Source: Methylobacterium sp. J-026 (GTDB taxonomy: Bacteria > Pseudomonadota > Alphaproteobacteria > Rhizobiales > Beijerinckiaceae). Taken from it: a DNA stretch of 63,034 nt. Location: assembly GCF_022829585.1 (NCBI RefSeq), contig NZ_JAKSYC010000190.1, positions 1-63,034 of the forward strand, in the 5' to 3' direction. The position numbers and the translations under genes are program-made. Shown here one piece after another: positions 51,785 through 61,342 of the stretch. The first letter of the stretch is position 1. The number at the start of each line of letters is the position of its first letter. The notes beneath the pieces are model-generated. The model made no database searches and was not told the origin of the DNA. It saw nothing but the letters and a program-made list of their open reading frames with translations.

Positions 51785-52762
51785 TCACTGCGCCCGCATG
51801 ATCTGGATGACGGCCGGGGTGATGATGACCACGAACAGCACCGGCAGGAAGAACAGGATCATCGGCACGGTGAGCTTGGGCGGCAGTCCGGCCGCCTTCT
51901 TCTCGGCCTCGGTCATGCGCTGGTCGCGGCTCTCCTGGGCGAGGACCCGGAGCGCCTGACCGATCGGCGTACCGTAGCGCTCGGCCTGGCTCAGGGCGGT
52001 CGCCACCGCCTTCACCGGATCGAGCCCGGTGCGCAGGACGAGGTTCTCGTAGGCCTGGCGGCGGTCCGGCAGGAACGACATCTCGGCGGTCATCAGCGCG
52101 AGTTCCTCGGCCAGCACCACCGAGGAGGTCGCGATTTCGGTGCTCACCTTCCGGAAGGCGTGCTCGATCGCCATCCCCGATTCCACGCAGATCAGGGTGA
52201 GATCGAGGGCGTCCGGCCACGCCTTGCGGATCTCCGCCTGGCGCTTCTTGGCGGCGTTGACGAGGAACAGCTCCGGCGCCTTGATGCCCGCGTAGGCGGC
52301 CCCGATGACCAGCCCGAACCGCATGAGGTAGGAGACGTCGAGCGCCTCCAGCACGAACAGGTAGAACAGCGCGCCGATCACCGAGGCGACGGGCACGACG
52401 AGGCGGAAAAACAGGAACGCGGTCTCCGCCCCCTGGCCGCGATAGCCGGCCTGCATCAGCTTGCGCTTGGCCGTGTCGGTGGCGAGCCAGCGCTGCAGCT
52501 GGTACCGCTCGACGATCGACTTCATGTAGGCCTTCGGTTCGACGCGCAGCGTGGCCCGGGTCGTGGTCCGGCTCCCCTGCGCGCGCTCGCGCCGGCGGAT
52601 CTGCTCGCGCTCGTCGCCCACGAGCTTCATCCGCTTGGCGAGCTTGTCGGTCTCGAAGAACGGCTGCGCCACCGCGAAGGCGGTCGCGGCCACCGCGATG
52701 GCGGTCAGCAGCGTGCCCATGAACCGGGGATCGAACAGCTTCGCGGCGATGTCGTCGATCAT
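51785..52762 (-). CDS. tadC: Tad pilus inner-membrane platform protein TadC
   Basis: A 325-aa T2SF/GspF-domain protein from ATG 52762. One N-terminal transmembrane helix (LLTAIAVAATAFAVAQPFF), a charged cytosolic region, further helices near 120-170 and the GspF-like core with DALDLTLICVESGMAIEHAFRKV, ending in a C-terminal helix (MILFFLPVLFVVIITPAVIQIM). TadC pairs with TadB as the platform of the Flp/Tad pilus. Last gene of the leftward cluster, 113 nt after tadB. Confidence 0.93.
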   Translation of the reverse strand: MIDDIAAKLFDPRFMGTLLTAIAVAATAFAVAQPFFETDKLAKRMKLVGDEREQIRRRERAQGSRTTTRATLRVEPKAYMKSIVERYQLQRWLATDTAKRKLMQAGYRGQGAETAFLFFRLVVPVASVIGALFYLFVLEALDVSYLMRFGLVIGAAYAGIKAPELFLVNAAKKRQAEIRKAWPDALDLTLICVESGMAIEHAFRKVSTEIATSSVVLAEELALMTAEMSFLPDRRQAYENLVLRTGLDPVKAVATALSQAERYGTPIGQALRVLAQESRDQRMTEAEKKAAGLPPKLTVPMILFFLPVLFVVIITPAVIQIMRAQ

Positions 52763-52875
52763 GGGACGGGCTCCGGGGAGGGGCGCGCCGGGCTTCGCGG
52801 ATCGGCCGGCGGGGGAGGTCTTCAGATCCGTCGGTCGTGACCGTCTCCGAGGGACAGGACGGGATCGGGCGGGTC

Positions 52876-53868
52876 TCAGAAGTCGAAGGCGATCATCTTC
52901 TTGATCGTGAAGATCCCGATCGACATCCAGATCGCCGCGCCCACCAGAGCGATCTTGCCGATATCGGTCGTCCACAGCAGCGAGATGTAGTCGGGGCTGG
53001 TGAGGGTGGTGATGCCCGCCACCGCGAAGGGCAGGCAGGCGATGATCGAGGCCGAGGCCTTGGCCTCCATGCTCATCGCCTGGATCTTGCCGCGCATCTT
53101 GGCCCGGTCGCGCAGCACCACGGACAAGTTGTTCAGAGCCTCCGACAGGTTGCCGCCCGATTGCTGCTGGATGTTGATCACGATCACGAAGAAATTGACC
53201 TCGGGGGTGGGCACCCGCTCGAACAGGCGCATGACCGCCTCGCCCAGCGACAGGCCGAGCGTCTGGGTCTCCACGACGTTCTTGAACTCGCTGCGGACCG
53301 GCTCCTCGGCCTCCCGCGAGACCATGCGGAAGCAATCCCCGACCGGGATGCCCGTTCGGATGCCGCGGACCACCACGTCGACCGCGTTGGGCAGTTCCGC
53401 GTTGAACTTGGCGATTCGCCGGAGCCGCAGACGGCGCAGCAGCAGGGCCGGCAAGCCGAGGCCCCCGGCAAAGGCGGCCCCGACCCCGGCCAGCGGGCTG
53501 TCGGTGACCACGAACAGCAGCAGGCCGAAGATCACGCCGCTGACGCCCGAGACCGTGTAGAAGGTCCGCTTCGTCCAATCGAGGCCGGCCCGGGCGAGCT
53601 TCAGCTCCACCGAGGCCTTGGACGCCCCCTTGGCCTTCGCCTCGATCTCGCTGAGCGTCTTGGCGACCTGCTCGCGCCGGTTGACCGCAACGCCCCGCAG
53701 CGCCGCCCCGGAGGCGGAGGTGCTGATCGCCTTGAGGCGCTTGCTCGCCCGGCGCTCGCCGCCGAGCAGGGGCAGGACCGCCACGTAGGCGACCGCCGCC
53801 ACCGCGATGCCGATGAGGCCGGCGGCGATCGGAAGGTTCGACGCGGCGGCGACGGGCAGATCCGGCAT
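52876..53868 (-). CDS. tadB: Tad pilus inner-membrane platform protein TadB
   Basis: A 330-aa GspF-domain protein from ATG 53868. The N-terminal helix (LPIAAGLIGIAVAAVAYVAVLPLL) is followed by a cytosolic region and paired helices (GVSGVIFGLLLFVV), then the core AELPNAVDVVVRGIRTGIPVGDCFRMVS and two C-terminal helices. It is 5 nt after the ATPase gene cpaF, so coupling is likely. The long open frame to 54231 belongs to cpaF in another frame. Confidence 0.93.
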   Translation of the reverse strand: MPDLPVAAASNLPIAAGLIGIAVAAVAYVAVLPLLGGERRASKRLKAISTSASGAALRGVAVNRREQVAKTLSEIEAKAKGASKASVELKLARAGLDWTKRTFYTVSGVSGVIFGLLLFVVTDSPLAGVGAAFAGGLGLPALLLRRLRLRRIAKFNAELPNAVDVVVRGIRTGIPVGDCFRMVSREAEEPVRSEFKNVVETQTLGLSLGEAVMRLFERVPTPEVNFFVIVINIQQQSGGNLSEALNNLSVVLRDRAKMRGKIQAMSMEAKASASIIACLPFAVAGITTLTSPDYISLLWTTDIGKIALVGAAIWMSIGIFTIKKMIAFDF

Positions 53869-53873
53869 CCGCG

Positions 53874-55316
53874 TCAGCTCCGGTCCACGACGTCGGCGGC
53901 GTCGAGCGCCTCGCCGAGCCGGCGTTCCAGGCCGTAGTAGCGGGCGCGCTCCCAAAATTTGGGCCGGCCGATGCCGGTCGAGCGGTGGCGCCCGATCAGC
54001 TTGCCGTTCGCGTCCTCCCCGAGGATGTCGTAGAGGAAGACATCCTGCGTGGTAATCACGTCGCCCTCCATGCCGAGCACCTCGGTGATGTGGGTGATCC
54101 GCCGGGATCCGTCGCGCAGGCGCGTGGCCTGGATCACCACGTCGATCGAGCCGCAGATCATCTCGCGCAGGGTCTTCGAGGGCAGCGTGAAGCCGCCCAT
54201 CGAGATCATCGACTCGATGCGCGACAGGCATTCCCGCGGGCTGTTGGCGTGGAGCGTGCCCATCGAGCCGTCGTGGCCGGTGTTCATCGCCTGGAGCAGG
54301 TCGAAGGCCTCGGGTCCGCGGACCTCGCCGACGATGATCCGCTCGGGCCGCATGCGCAGGCAGTTCTTGACGAGGTCGCGCATGGTGACCTGGCCCTGGC
54401 CCTCCATGTTGGGGGGGCGCGTCTCGAGGCGGACCACGTGCGGCTGCTGGAGCTGCAGCTCGGCCGCGTCCTCGCAGGTGACGACCCGCTCGTCGTGCTC
54501 GATGAAGGCGGTCAGGCAGTTGAGCAGCGTCGTCTTGCCCGAGCCGGTGCCCCCCGAGATGACGACGTTGCAGCGCGCCTGCCCGATGATCTTCAGGACC
54601 TCCGCGCCCTCCGGCGAGATCGCCCCGAAGCGCACGAGCTGCTCCAGGGTCAGCTTGTCCTTCTTGAACTTGCGGATGGTCAGCGCCGGGCCGTCGATGG
54701 CCAGCGGCGGCGCGATCACGTTGACGCGGGACCCGTCCGGCAGGCGCGCGTCGCAGATCGGCGAGGCGTCGTCGACCCGGCGGCCGACCTGGCTGACGAT
54801 CCGCTGGCAGATGTTCATCAGCTGCTGGTTGTCGCGGAACCGCACGCTGGTCAGCTGGATCTTGCCGCTGACCTCGATGAAGGTCCGGTTGGCGCCGTTG
54901 ACCATGATGTCGGCGATGTCGTCGCGGGCGAGCAGGGGCTCGAGCGGGCCGTAGCCGAGCACGTCGTTGCAGATGTCGTCGAGCAGCTCCTCCTGCTCGG
55001 CGATCGACAGCACGATGTTCTTGAGCCCGATGATCTCCGTGACGATGTCGCGGATCTCCTCCCGGGCGGTCTCGGCGTCGAGGCGCGAGAGCTGCGTGAG
55101 GTCGATCGCCTCGATCAGGGCGCCGAAGATCAGGCTCTTGGTCCGGTAGTAATCCTCGGACCGCGCGGCCTCGACGACCACGGGGACGACCGGCTCGGGC
55201 CGCTTGGGCGCCGGCGCGGCCTCGCGCGGGGCCGAAGCCGCCGGAGCGGCGGCCGACGATTTCGGGAGCGGCGTGGGGGCGGCCGAAGCGCCGCCGGTGT
55301 GACGCCTACCGAACAT
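53874..55316 (-). CDS. cpaF: Tad pilus assembly ATPase CpaF/TadA
   Basis: A 480-aa secretion ATPase. The first 50 residues are Ala/Pro-rich. The core has the Walker A motif GGTGSGKTTLLNCL, an Asp box, RLETRPPNMEGQG, the Walker B region PERIIVGEVRGPEAFD and the His box TGHDGSMGTLHANSP. CpaF powers pilin extension and retraction in Tad systems. It lies 30 nt downstream of cpaE and 5 nt upstream of tadB. Confidence 0.97.
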   Translation of the reverse strand: MFGRRHTGGASAAPTPLPKSSAAAPAASAPREAAPAPKRPEPVVPVVVEAARSEDYYRTKSLIFGALIEAIDLTQLSRLDAETAREEIRDIVTEIIGLKNIVLSIAEQEELLDDICNDVLGYGPLEPLLARDDIADIMVNGANRTFIEVSGKIQLTSVRFRDNQQLMNICQRIVSQVGRRVDDASPICDARLPDGSRVNVIAPPLAIDGPALTIRKFKKDKLTLEQLVRFGAISPEGAEVLKIIGQARCNVVISGGTGSGKTTLLNCLTAFIEHDERVVTCEDAAELQLQQPHVVRLETRPPNMEGQGQVTMRDLVKNCLRMRPERIIVGEVRGPEAFDLLQAMNTGHDGSMGTLHANSPRECLSRIESMISMGGFTLPSKTLREMICGSIDVVIQATRLRDGSRRITHITEVLGMEGDVITTQDVFLYDILGEDANGKLIGRHRSTGIGRPKFWERARYYGLERRLGEALDAADVVDRS

Positions 55317-55346
55317 GGGCCGGCTCCGGGGTGCGGTCCTGCCGCA

Positions 55347-56624
55347 TTACGAGGCCTTCCCGCCGGCGAGCTTGGTTCCGCCGAGCTTGGTCCCGGCGAA
55401 CCGGGCGAGCAGCGGCTCCAGCAGGCTCGCACGCCCGCTGCGCCGGGTCTCGGCCCGCCCCAGGATCACGGCCGCGAGGTCGTTGAACAGCTCCGCCACC
55501 TTCGATCCGGCCTGGATCTCGGCGATCATCTGGCCGTTGTTGGCGGCGGTGCCGAACAGCGTCGGCTCGAAGGGGATCGTCAGCGCGACCGGCGCCTCCA
55601 GGGTCTTGGCGAACTCGGCGGCGCCGATCTCGGGGCGCTTGGGCACGCCGACCCCATTGAGCAGGATCCGCGGCGGCGCGTCGTTCGGGCGTCCGTGCTT
55701 GAGCGCGCCGAGGAGGTTCTTGGCGTTGCGCAGGCTGGCGAGGTCGGGGCCCGCTACGATCAGGATCTCGTCGGCCGCCGTGAGGACGCGCTTCGACCAC
55801 GCGTTCCACTGGTGCGGCACGTCGAGCACCACGCAGGGCACGCTCGCCCGCAGATACTCGATCAGGGCGTCGAAGGCGGGCTCCGACAGGTCGATGGTGC
55901 GGTCGAGGCTCGCGGGCGCCGAGAGCAGGCTCAGATTGTCGCTGCACTTCGACAGCAGCCGCTCCACCAGGGCGGAATCCAGGCGCTCGGGGGCGAACAC
56001 CGCCTCGGCGATGCCCTGGGGCGGGTCCTGGTTGAAGTTTAGCGAGGCGGTGCCGAAGGCGATGTCGAGATCGGCGATCACCGTCTGGACGCCCTGGCCG
56101 CGGGCCAGCGCCCAGGCGAAGTTGTGCGCCACCGTCGAGGCGCCGATGCCGCCCTTCACGCCGTAGACCGCCACCGTGCGGCCCACCGGCTTGACCCCCG
56201 GGGCGGTGAACAGGTCGGACAGCGCCGCGATCAGGGTCAGCGGCTCGACCGGCGCCATGAGGTAATCGGACACCCCGCGCTGGATCAGCTGCCGGTAGAG
56301 CGTCACGTCGTTGAGATGGCCGATCACCAGGACGCGGGTGCCCTCGTCGCAGACCTCGGCCAGCGCGTCGAGGCATTCGACCGGCTTCGAGCGCGGTCCC
56401 TGCGTCTCGATCAGGATGACGTTGGGGGTCGGCGCGTGCCGGTAGGCCTCGATGGCGGCGGCACCGCCGCCCATCCGGACCTTGACCTGCGCCTTCTGCA
56501 TGCGCCGGTCGAGGGCCGCCCCCTCGATCATCGCGGCGGTCTCGCTCGTCTCGCAGAACGCCTGGATGGTGATCCGGGGCACCGGGGCGATCGTGCGCTC
56601 GGCTGTCTCGGACTGGTCTGCCAT
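55347..56624 (-). CDS. cpaE: Pilus assembly protein CpaE (MinD/ParA-like)
   Basis: A 425-aa protein. Residues about 18-135 form a receiver-like domain (VILIETQGPRSKPVECLDAL, VLVIGHLNDVTLYRQLIQRGVSDYLMAP). The MinD-like domain begins with AVYGVKGGIGASTVAHNFAWALA: the signature Lys of the deviant Walker A is present but the second Lys is Ala, as in many CpaE proteins, so ATP use may differ from MinD. CpaE helps place the pilus machine at the pole. It lies between cpaD and cpaF. Confidence 0.94.
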   Translation of the reverse strand: MADQSETAERTIAPVPRITIQAFCETSETAAMIEGAALDRRMQKAQVKVRMGGGAAAIEAYRHAPTPNVILIETQGPRSKPVECLDALAEVCDEGTRVLVIGHLNDVTLYRQLIQRGVSDYLMAPVEPLTLIAALSDLFTAPGVKPVGRTVAVYGVKGGIGASTVAHNFAWALARGQGVQTVIADLDIAFGTASLNFNQDPPQGIAEAVFAPERLDSALVERLLSKCSDNLSLLSAPASLDRTIDLSEPAFDALIEYLRASVPCVVLDVPHQWNAWSKRVLTAADEILIVAGPDLASLRNAKNLLGALKHGRPNDAPPRILLNGVGVPKRPEIGAAEFAKTLEAPVALTIPFEPTLFGTAANNGQMIAEIQAGSKVAELFNDLAAVILGRAETRRSGRASLLEPLLARFAGTKLGGTKLAGGKAS

Positions 56625-56693
56625 GACGGCGCTTTCAGGTTCGCGTTCGGGAGGCGGCGTCGGGTTCGGGCGTGGGACTCTTGGCCGAGGGGG

Positions 56694-57440
56694 CTATTGG
56701 CCGACCTGGGACTTGACGTCGGTCTGCCCATCTTGCCGCCATGTGGTTGATGGATCCTTGCCGTCGCGCAGCTGGCCGATATCCCGGACCCGCTTGACCG
56801 TGTCGATGCGGCCCTCGGGCCGGCCGCGCACCAGGTCGATCGGATCCGCCGTCTGGGCGGCCACGGTCGCCTGCATCGAGCAGCCGAGGTTCCAGCTAGG
56901 CCGGTTGCTGTAGTCGAAGGCGAAGTCGCTGGTCCCGGTATCCTGGGGCCAGAGGCCGCAGGCGTCGGAGACCTTGGCCTGCATGCGCTGGAAGCTCAGC
57001 CGGATCGGCGCGGCGAGGCTCGGCGCCGTCACCACGTAGCCGGTGACGGCGATCTCGCGGGCACCGACCCGGTCCTGCGCACCGAGCCGACTCAGCGTGG
57101 CCGCCGTGCGCGCGACGGCGTCCGCCTGGGCGGGCGGAACCCCCCGGGGGACCTCCATCAGGAGGACGCCCCGCCCGTAGCGGCGGTATTCCAGCATGAA
57201 CGCGTCGACATCGCTGGTCTGGCGGGGATCGAGGTGGCCGACCCCCGTGGGGAACACGTCGAGGCTGCGGGTGCCGTCCGTCAGAACGATCGGATGACGC
57301 GCGCGGTAATCCGACACCTCGATCGCGCCGGTGGTGGTGGTCGGATCGCTCTTGCAGGCGGTCGCCAGGGCGCCGAGGGCGCAGGCGGCGAGGAGGCTGC
57401 CGAGGCGGAGGCCCTGGGCGGGCGGATGACGTGCGGTCAT
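56694..57440 (-). CDS. cpaD: Pilus assembly lipoprotein CpaD
   Basis: A 248-aa protein from ATG 57440. The signal ends in a lipobox (GALATACKSD), so it is a lipoprotein. Family features are DYRARHPIVLTDGTRSLDVFPT near residue 43 and the C-terminal DFAFDYSNRPSWNLGCSMQATVAAQTADP-type region with ADPIDLVRGR. CpaD sits with the secretin at the outer membrane. It is 16 nt after cpaC. The frame open upstream to 57581 overlaps cpaC and is not supported. Confidence 0.93.
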   Translation of the reverse strand: MTARHPPAQGLRLGSLLAACALGALATACKSDPTTTTGAIEVSDYRARHPIVLTDGTRSLDVFPTGVGHLDPRQTSDVDAFMLEYRRYGRGVLLMEVPRGVPPAQADAVARTAATLSRLGAQDRVGAREIAVTGYVVTAPSLAAPIRLSFQRMQAKVSDACGLWPQDTGTSDFAFDYSNRPSWNLGCSMQATVAAQTADPIDLVRGRPEGRIDTVKRVRDIGQLRDGKDPSTTWRQDGQTDVKSQVGQ

Positions 57441-57456
57441 GGTCCGATCCTGCTCG

Positions 57457-59022
57457 CTACTCGACGATGAAGCCGACGCGGCCGCGATAGGTCTGCCCGA
57501 GCGGGGCCGCGGCGGCGGGGGCGACCTTGCCGTACAGGCGGTTGATCTGGCCGAGCAGCACCGCCTGGCCGTCGCTGGCATCGACGAAGTTGTCGTCGGG
57601 CCGGCTGACCTGCTTCGGCTCCATGACCCGGGCGATGAAGGGGGTGACCATGATCATCAGCTCGGTCTCCATCCGCTGGTAGTCCCGGGAGCGGAACAGG
57701 GCGCCGAGCACCGGCAGGTTGATCAGGCCGGGCAGGCCGGAGATCGCCTGCTTGTTGACCTGCTGGATCAGGCCGGCGGTCATCATCACGCCGCCGGAGG
57801 GGAGCTCGACCGTGGTCTCGGAGCGGCGGACCCGGGTGCCCGGGATGGCGGTGGTGACGCCGTCATTCGTGTAGTTGAAGCTGGTCTGGGGATCGATCTC
57901 GGTCACGTCGGTGGCGACGCGGATGGAGATGCGGTTGTCGGCCAGCACCACGGGCGTGAAGCTCAGGGCGACGCCGTAGGGCTTGAAGGTGATGCCGGGG
58001 GCCGAGCAGAGGCCGCCGACGCAGCTCGACGCGGCCGACGGCACCGGAAACTCGCCGCCGGCCAGGAACTTGGCGGCCTCGCCGGAGATCGCCGTCAGCG
58101 TCGGCTCCGCTAGGACCCGCGAGACCCCCGCCTGCTCGAAGGCCTTCAGCGTCGCCTGGAGCGAGAAGCCTGCGCCCTTGATCGAGGCCTGGATCTGGTT
58201 ACCGGTGGGCGTCGTCCCGCCGGTGATCGGGAACGGCAGCGCATTGCTCAGCGCGGGGGACGTGGTGGCGTTGCCGAGGGGGTTCAGCGCCGACCAGTTG
58301 CCGTTCAGGTTGATGCCGAACTGCTTCAGGACGTTGCGCGACACCTCCACCACGGTGACGCGCAGCATCACCTGGTCCTTGTTGCGGATGGTGAGGTTGT
58401 TGATCACAGCGCCCCGGGCGCCGGCCGCGACACCGCCGCTCGGTGCCCCCGATGCGGCGCCCGTGCTCCCGAGCCCCACGAAGGCGTTGGCGATGTCGAT
58501 CGCCTGCTGGGCATCCGCCGACGCGTTCACCGAGCCCGACAGCAGCACCGAGGCCCCGGAGGAGCGCACGTCGAACCGCCCGCCCGGGATGCTCTGGTTG
58601 AGCAATTCACGCAGGGTCCCGAGATTGAGATCCCGGGCCACCGTGACGTCGAGGGCGGCGATCTGGCGGCCCTCGGCATCCATGATGAAGATCGAGGTCG
58701 CGCCGTCGGCCATGCCGATCACGAAGACCTTGCGGGTCGAGCGGACCACGGCGTTGGCCACCGCCGGATTGGCGACGAAGACCTCCTTGGCGTCCCGCGG
58801 CAGGTCCACGATCACAGAGCGGCCGGCGGTCAGCTCGACCCGGCGGGTCGAGGCGGCCTCCGCGGAGCCGACCGTCAGGACCGGCGCGGGGCCGAGGATC
58901 GGACGCTCCTGCGCGGGGGCCGGCGCCGTCAGGGCGGCGAGGACGGCGAGGATGCTGGCCGCATGGCGGCCGGGGCGCCGCGCCGGGCGCAGGGGAGGCA
59001 GCGGAGCGATCATGGCGGTCAC
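57457..59022 (-). CDS. cpaC: Pilus secretin CpaC (RcpA)
   Basis: A 521-aa secretin, from GTG 59022 overlapping the cpaB stop by 4 nt, or ATG 59013. After a signal peptide come an N-domain (VELTAGRSVIVDLPRDAKEVFVANP), a BON-like domain (ASVLLSGSVNASADAQQAIDIA) and the secretin domain with SRVLAEPTLTAISGEAAKFLAGGEFPVP-type sequence, VELPSGGVMMTAGLI and GLPGLINLPVLGALFRS. It forms the outer-membrane pore for the Tad pilus. Confidence 0.95.
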   Translation of the reverse strand: MTAMIAPLPPLRPARRPGRHAASILAVLAALTAPAPAQERPILGPAPVLTVGSAEAASTRRVELTAGRSVIVDLPRDAKEVFVANPAVANAVVRSTRKVFVIGMADGATSIFIMDAEGRQIAALDVTVARDLNLGTLRELLNQSIPGGRFDVRSSGASVLLSGSVNASADAQQAIDIANAFVGLGSTGAASGAPSGGVAAGARGAVINNLTIRNKDQVMLRVTVVEVSRNVLKQFGINLNGNWSALNPLGNATTSPALSNALPFPITGGTTPTGNQIQASIKGAGFSLQATLKAFEQAGVSRVLAEPTLTAISGEAAKFLAGGEFPVPSAASSCVGGLCSAPGITFKPYGVALSFTPVVLADNRISIRVATDVTEIDPQTSFNYTNDGVTTAIPGTRVRRSETTVELPSGGVMMTAGLIQQVNKQAISGLPGLINLPVLGALFRSRDYQRMETELMIMVTPFIARVMEPKQVSRPDDNFVDASDGQAVLLGQINRLYGKVAPAAAAPLGQTYRGRVGFIVE

Positions 59023-59834
59023 GGCGTCTGCTGCCGCGCGACGCCGAAGCGCACCACGGTCAAGGCGGGTTCGGGCATCTGCGCCTGGGGCGTTTCGGCC
59101 AGAGGGGTGTCTTCGGGCGGATGCCCGGCATCGGCGAGACTGCGCAGCGACAGCGACAGGGCGCCGACCTTCTGGGCCAGCGTCAGGGTCTCGGCCTGGG
59201 CGGGGGTGACGGCCAGGGTCGCGGTCTCGCCGGTGACGACGTTGGTGCCGTTCTTCTCCTGGATCAGCTGGCCGATCGCCAGGACGCGGATGTCGGTCAG
59301 GATCGTCTGGGCGAGCTGGGCCTCGGCGGCGCCGCGCCCGTTGGTCTCGTCGCGGAGGGTTCGGATCACGTCGACGCGGTCATTGGGCAGGATGAAGCCG
59401 CCCGCGGAGTTCGTGCCGCGGCTGTCCGTGGTGATCGCGACCGCGCGCAGGCCCGGCGGCAGGATCGCCGCCATGAACCCGCTCTCCGGGCGCACCAGCT
59501 TCTGCGCGCGGATCGGCTCGCCCGCCAGGAATGCCGAGCGGACGGAGGCGCCCACGGTCTCGTCGAGGGCCTTCGGATCGATCTTGCGGGTCATGAAGCC
59601 GGCGCTCACGGCGCCGTCCGGCCAGGATTGCCAGCGCAGGTCCGCCGGGCGCAGCACCTGCCCCATGGGCAGGTCGATGGCGGCGACCAGAACGTCGGTC
59701 ATCGGCGTCGGCGGCGCCTCGGCCTTCGGCTGCGGCGGCGGGGGCGGCGGTGGATCGCCGCCGCTCATCAGGAAGGCCGCCCCGCTGCCCGCCGCGAGGG
59801 CGATGCCGAGGACGGCGAGACGGGCTGGATTCAT
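59019..59834 (-). CDS. cpaB: Pilus assembly protein CpaB (RcpC)
   Basis: A 271-aa protein. One N-terminal transmembrane or signal helix (LAVLGIALAAGSGAAFLMSGG), a polyproline run, then a SAF domain (about residues 45-110: DVLVAAIDLPMGQVLRPADLRW) and an RcpC-type domain (FILPNDRVDVIRTLRDE). CpaB is the periplasmic partner of the secretin. It is the first gene of the leftward operon; the 262-bp gap upstream contains no pilin gene. Confidence 0.93.
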   Translation of the reverse strand: MNPARLAVLGIALAAGSGAAFLMSGGDPPPPPPPQPKAEAPPTPMTDVLVAAIDLPMGQVLRPADLRWQSWPDGAVSAGFMTRKIDPKALDETVGASVRSAFLAGEPIRAQKLVRPESGFMAAILPPGLRAVAITTDSRGTNSAGGFILPNDRVDVIRTLRDETNGRGAAEAQLAQTILTDIRVLAIGQLIQEKNGTNVVTGETATLAVTPAQAETLTLAQKVGALSLSLRSLADAGHPPEDTPLAETPQAQMPEPALTVVRFGVARQQTP

Positions 59835-60096
59835 CGCATCGCCACGCGCCGGAGACGGCCGAATTGCCGTCCATGACCGGAACTTGCGCGGGGATTCGTG
59901 TACTTATGGTTAAGCTATTGTAACTGGGCCGGACAAGGTCGGTCCGGAAACGGGCCGGCCGCCGGCGGCGCGTCACAATCGGCGCGATCCTTCAGCCTCC
60001 GGTCGACCGGGGCCATGGCTCATCACGGGTTCGCGACCTATCCTGCCGCCGCAACCGCCTCAGAAGCGGAACTCGGACCAACCCGGGGGGGAGACC

Positions 60097-61329
60097 ATGA
60101 TCAGGACAATCGGCGGCGCGCTGCTGGCGGCGGCCTGCGCGGGTGCGGCGCTCAGCGCCGCCCCGGCCGCGGCGCAAGGCGGCTTCTCGGGCGGCGCGGT
60201 GCGCATCGGCATCCTCAATGACCAATCCGGCCTCTATGCCGAGTTCGGCGGTCAGGGTTCGGTGGAGGCCGCCCGGTTGGCGGTCGCGGATATGGGCGGC
60301 ACGGTCGGCGGCGTGCCGATCGAGATCCTCACGGCCGACCACCAGAACAAGCCCGACATCGCCTCGGCAATCGCCCGGCAATGGTACGACCGCGACGGCG
60401 TCGACGCGATCATGGAACTGACCACCTCCTCGGTGGCCCTGGCGGTCCAGGGCCTGTCGAAGGAGAAGAAGCGGATCACGATCACCACCGGGGCGGCCTC
60501 CAGCGACCTCACCGGCAAGGCCTGCACACCCTACGGCTACCATTGGGCCTACGACACACGGGCCCTGGCGGTGGGCACCGGCGGCGCGCTGACCCGGGCG
60601 GGCGGCGACACGTGGTTCTTCCTCACGGCCGACTACGCCTTCGGCTCGGCGCTGGAGGCCGACACCAGCCGGGTTGTGACCGCCAACAACGGCAAGGTCC
60701 TGGGCAGCGTCCGGCACCCGCTCTCGAACCAGGACTTCTCCTCGTTCCTGCTGCAGGCGCAGGGCTCGAAGGCCAAGGTCATCGGGCTCGCCAATGCCGG
60801 GCTCGACACCTCGAACGCGATCAAGCAGGCGGCCGAGTACGGCATCGTCGAGGGCGGCCAGAAGCTCGCGGCCCTGCTGTTCACCCTGTCGGAGGTGCAC
60901 GGGCTCGGCCTCAAGGTCGCCCAGGGCCTGACGCTGACCGAGGGCTGGTACTGGGACGCCAACGACGAGACCCGGGCCTTCGGCGCACGCTTCATGAAGC
61001 GCACCGGCCGGATGCCTAACATGATCCAGGCGGGCACGTACTCGGCGGTCCTGTCCTACCTGAAGGCGGTGAAGGCGGCGGGCACCGACGAGACCGAGGC
61101 GGTCAACGCCAAGCTCAAGGCGCTGCCCGTCGACGACGTCTTCGCCCATGGCGGGGTCGTGCAGCCGAACGGACGCATGGTGCACGACATGTACCTGTTC
61201 GAGGTCAAGAAGCCGGCCGAGTCGAAGGGCGAATGGGACCTCTACCGGCAGATCTCGACCATCCCCGGCCGGGAGGCCTACGCGTCGCCCGCCGAGAGCG
61301 GCTGCCCGCTGACGGCGGCGGCGAAGTAG
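60097..61329 (+). CDS. ABC transporter substrate-binding protein, branched-chain amino acid/amide type
   Basis: A 410-aa periplasmic binding protein (Peripla_BP_6). A signal peptide ends at AAAQG. Mature features are VRIGILNDQSGLYAEFGGQGSVEAARLAV, VGGVPIEILTADHQNKPDIA and WFFLTADYAFGSALE. The cysteines CTPYGYH and the late SGCPL could form a disulfide. The start has GGGGGGAGACC upstream. No permease or ATPase gene follows, so it is an orphan binding protein. Possible ligands are amino acids, amides, urea or aromatic acids. Confidence 0.92.
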   Translation: MIRTIGGALLAAACAGAALSAAPAAAQGGFSGGAVRIGILNDQSGLYAEFGGQGSVEAARLAVADMGGTVGGVPIEILTADHQNKPDIASAIARQWYDRDGVDAIMELTTSSVALAVQGLSKEKKRITITTGAASSDLTGKACTPYGYHWAYDTRALAVGTGGALTRAGGDTWFFLTADYAFGSALEADTSRVVTANNGKVLGSVRHPLSNQDFSSFLLQAQGSKAKVIGLANAGLDTSNAIKQAAEYGIVEGGQKLAALLFTLSEVHGLGLKVAQGLTLTEGWYWDANDETRAFGARFMKRTGRMPNMIQAGTYSAVLSYLKAVKAAGTDETEAVNAKLKALPVDDVFAHGGVVQPNGRMVHDMYLFEVKKPAESKGEWDLYRQISTIPGREAYASPAESGCPLTAAAK

Positions 61330-61342
61330 GGCGGGTGGGGAT

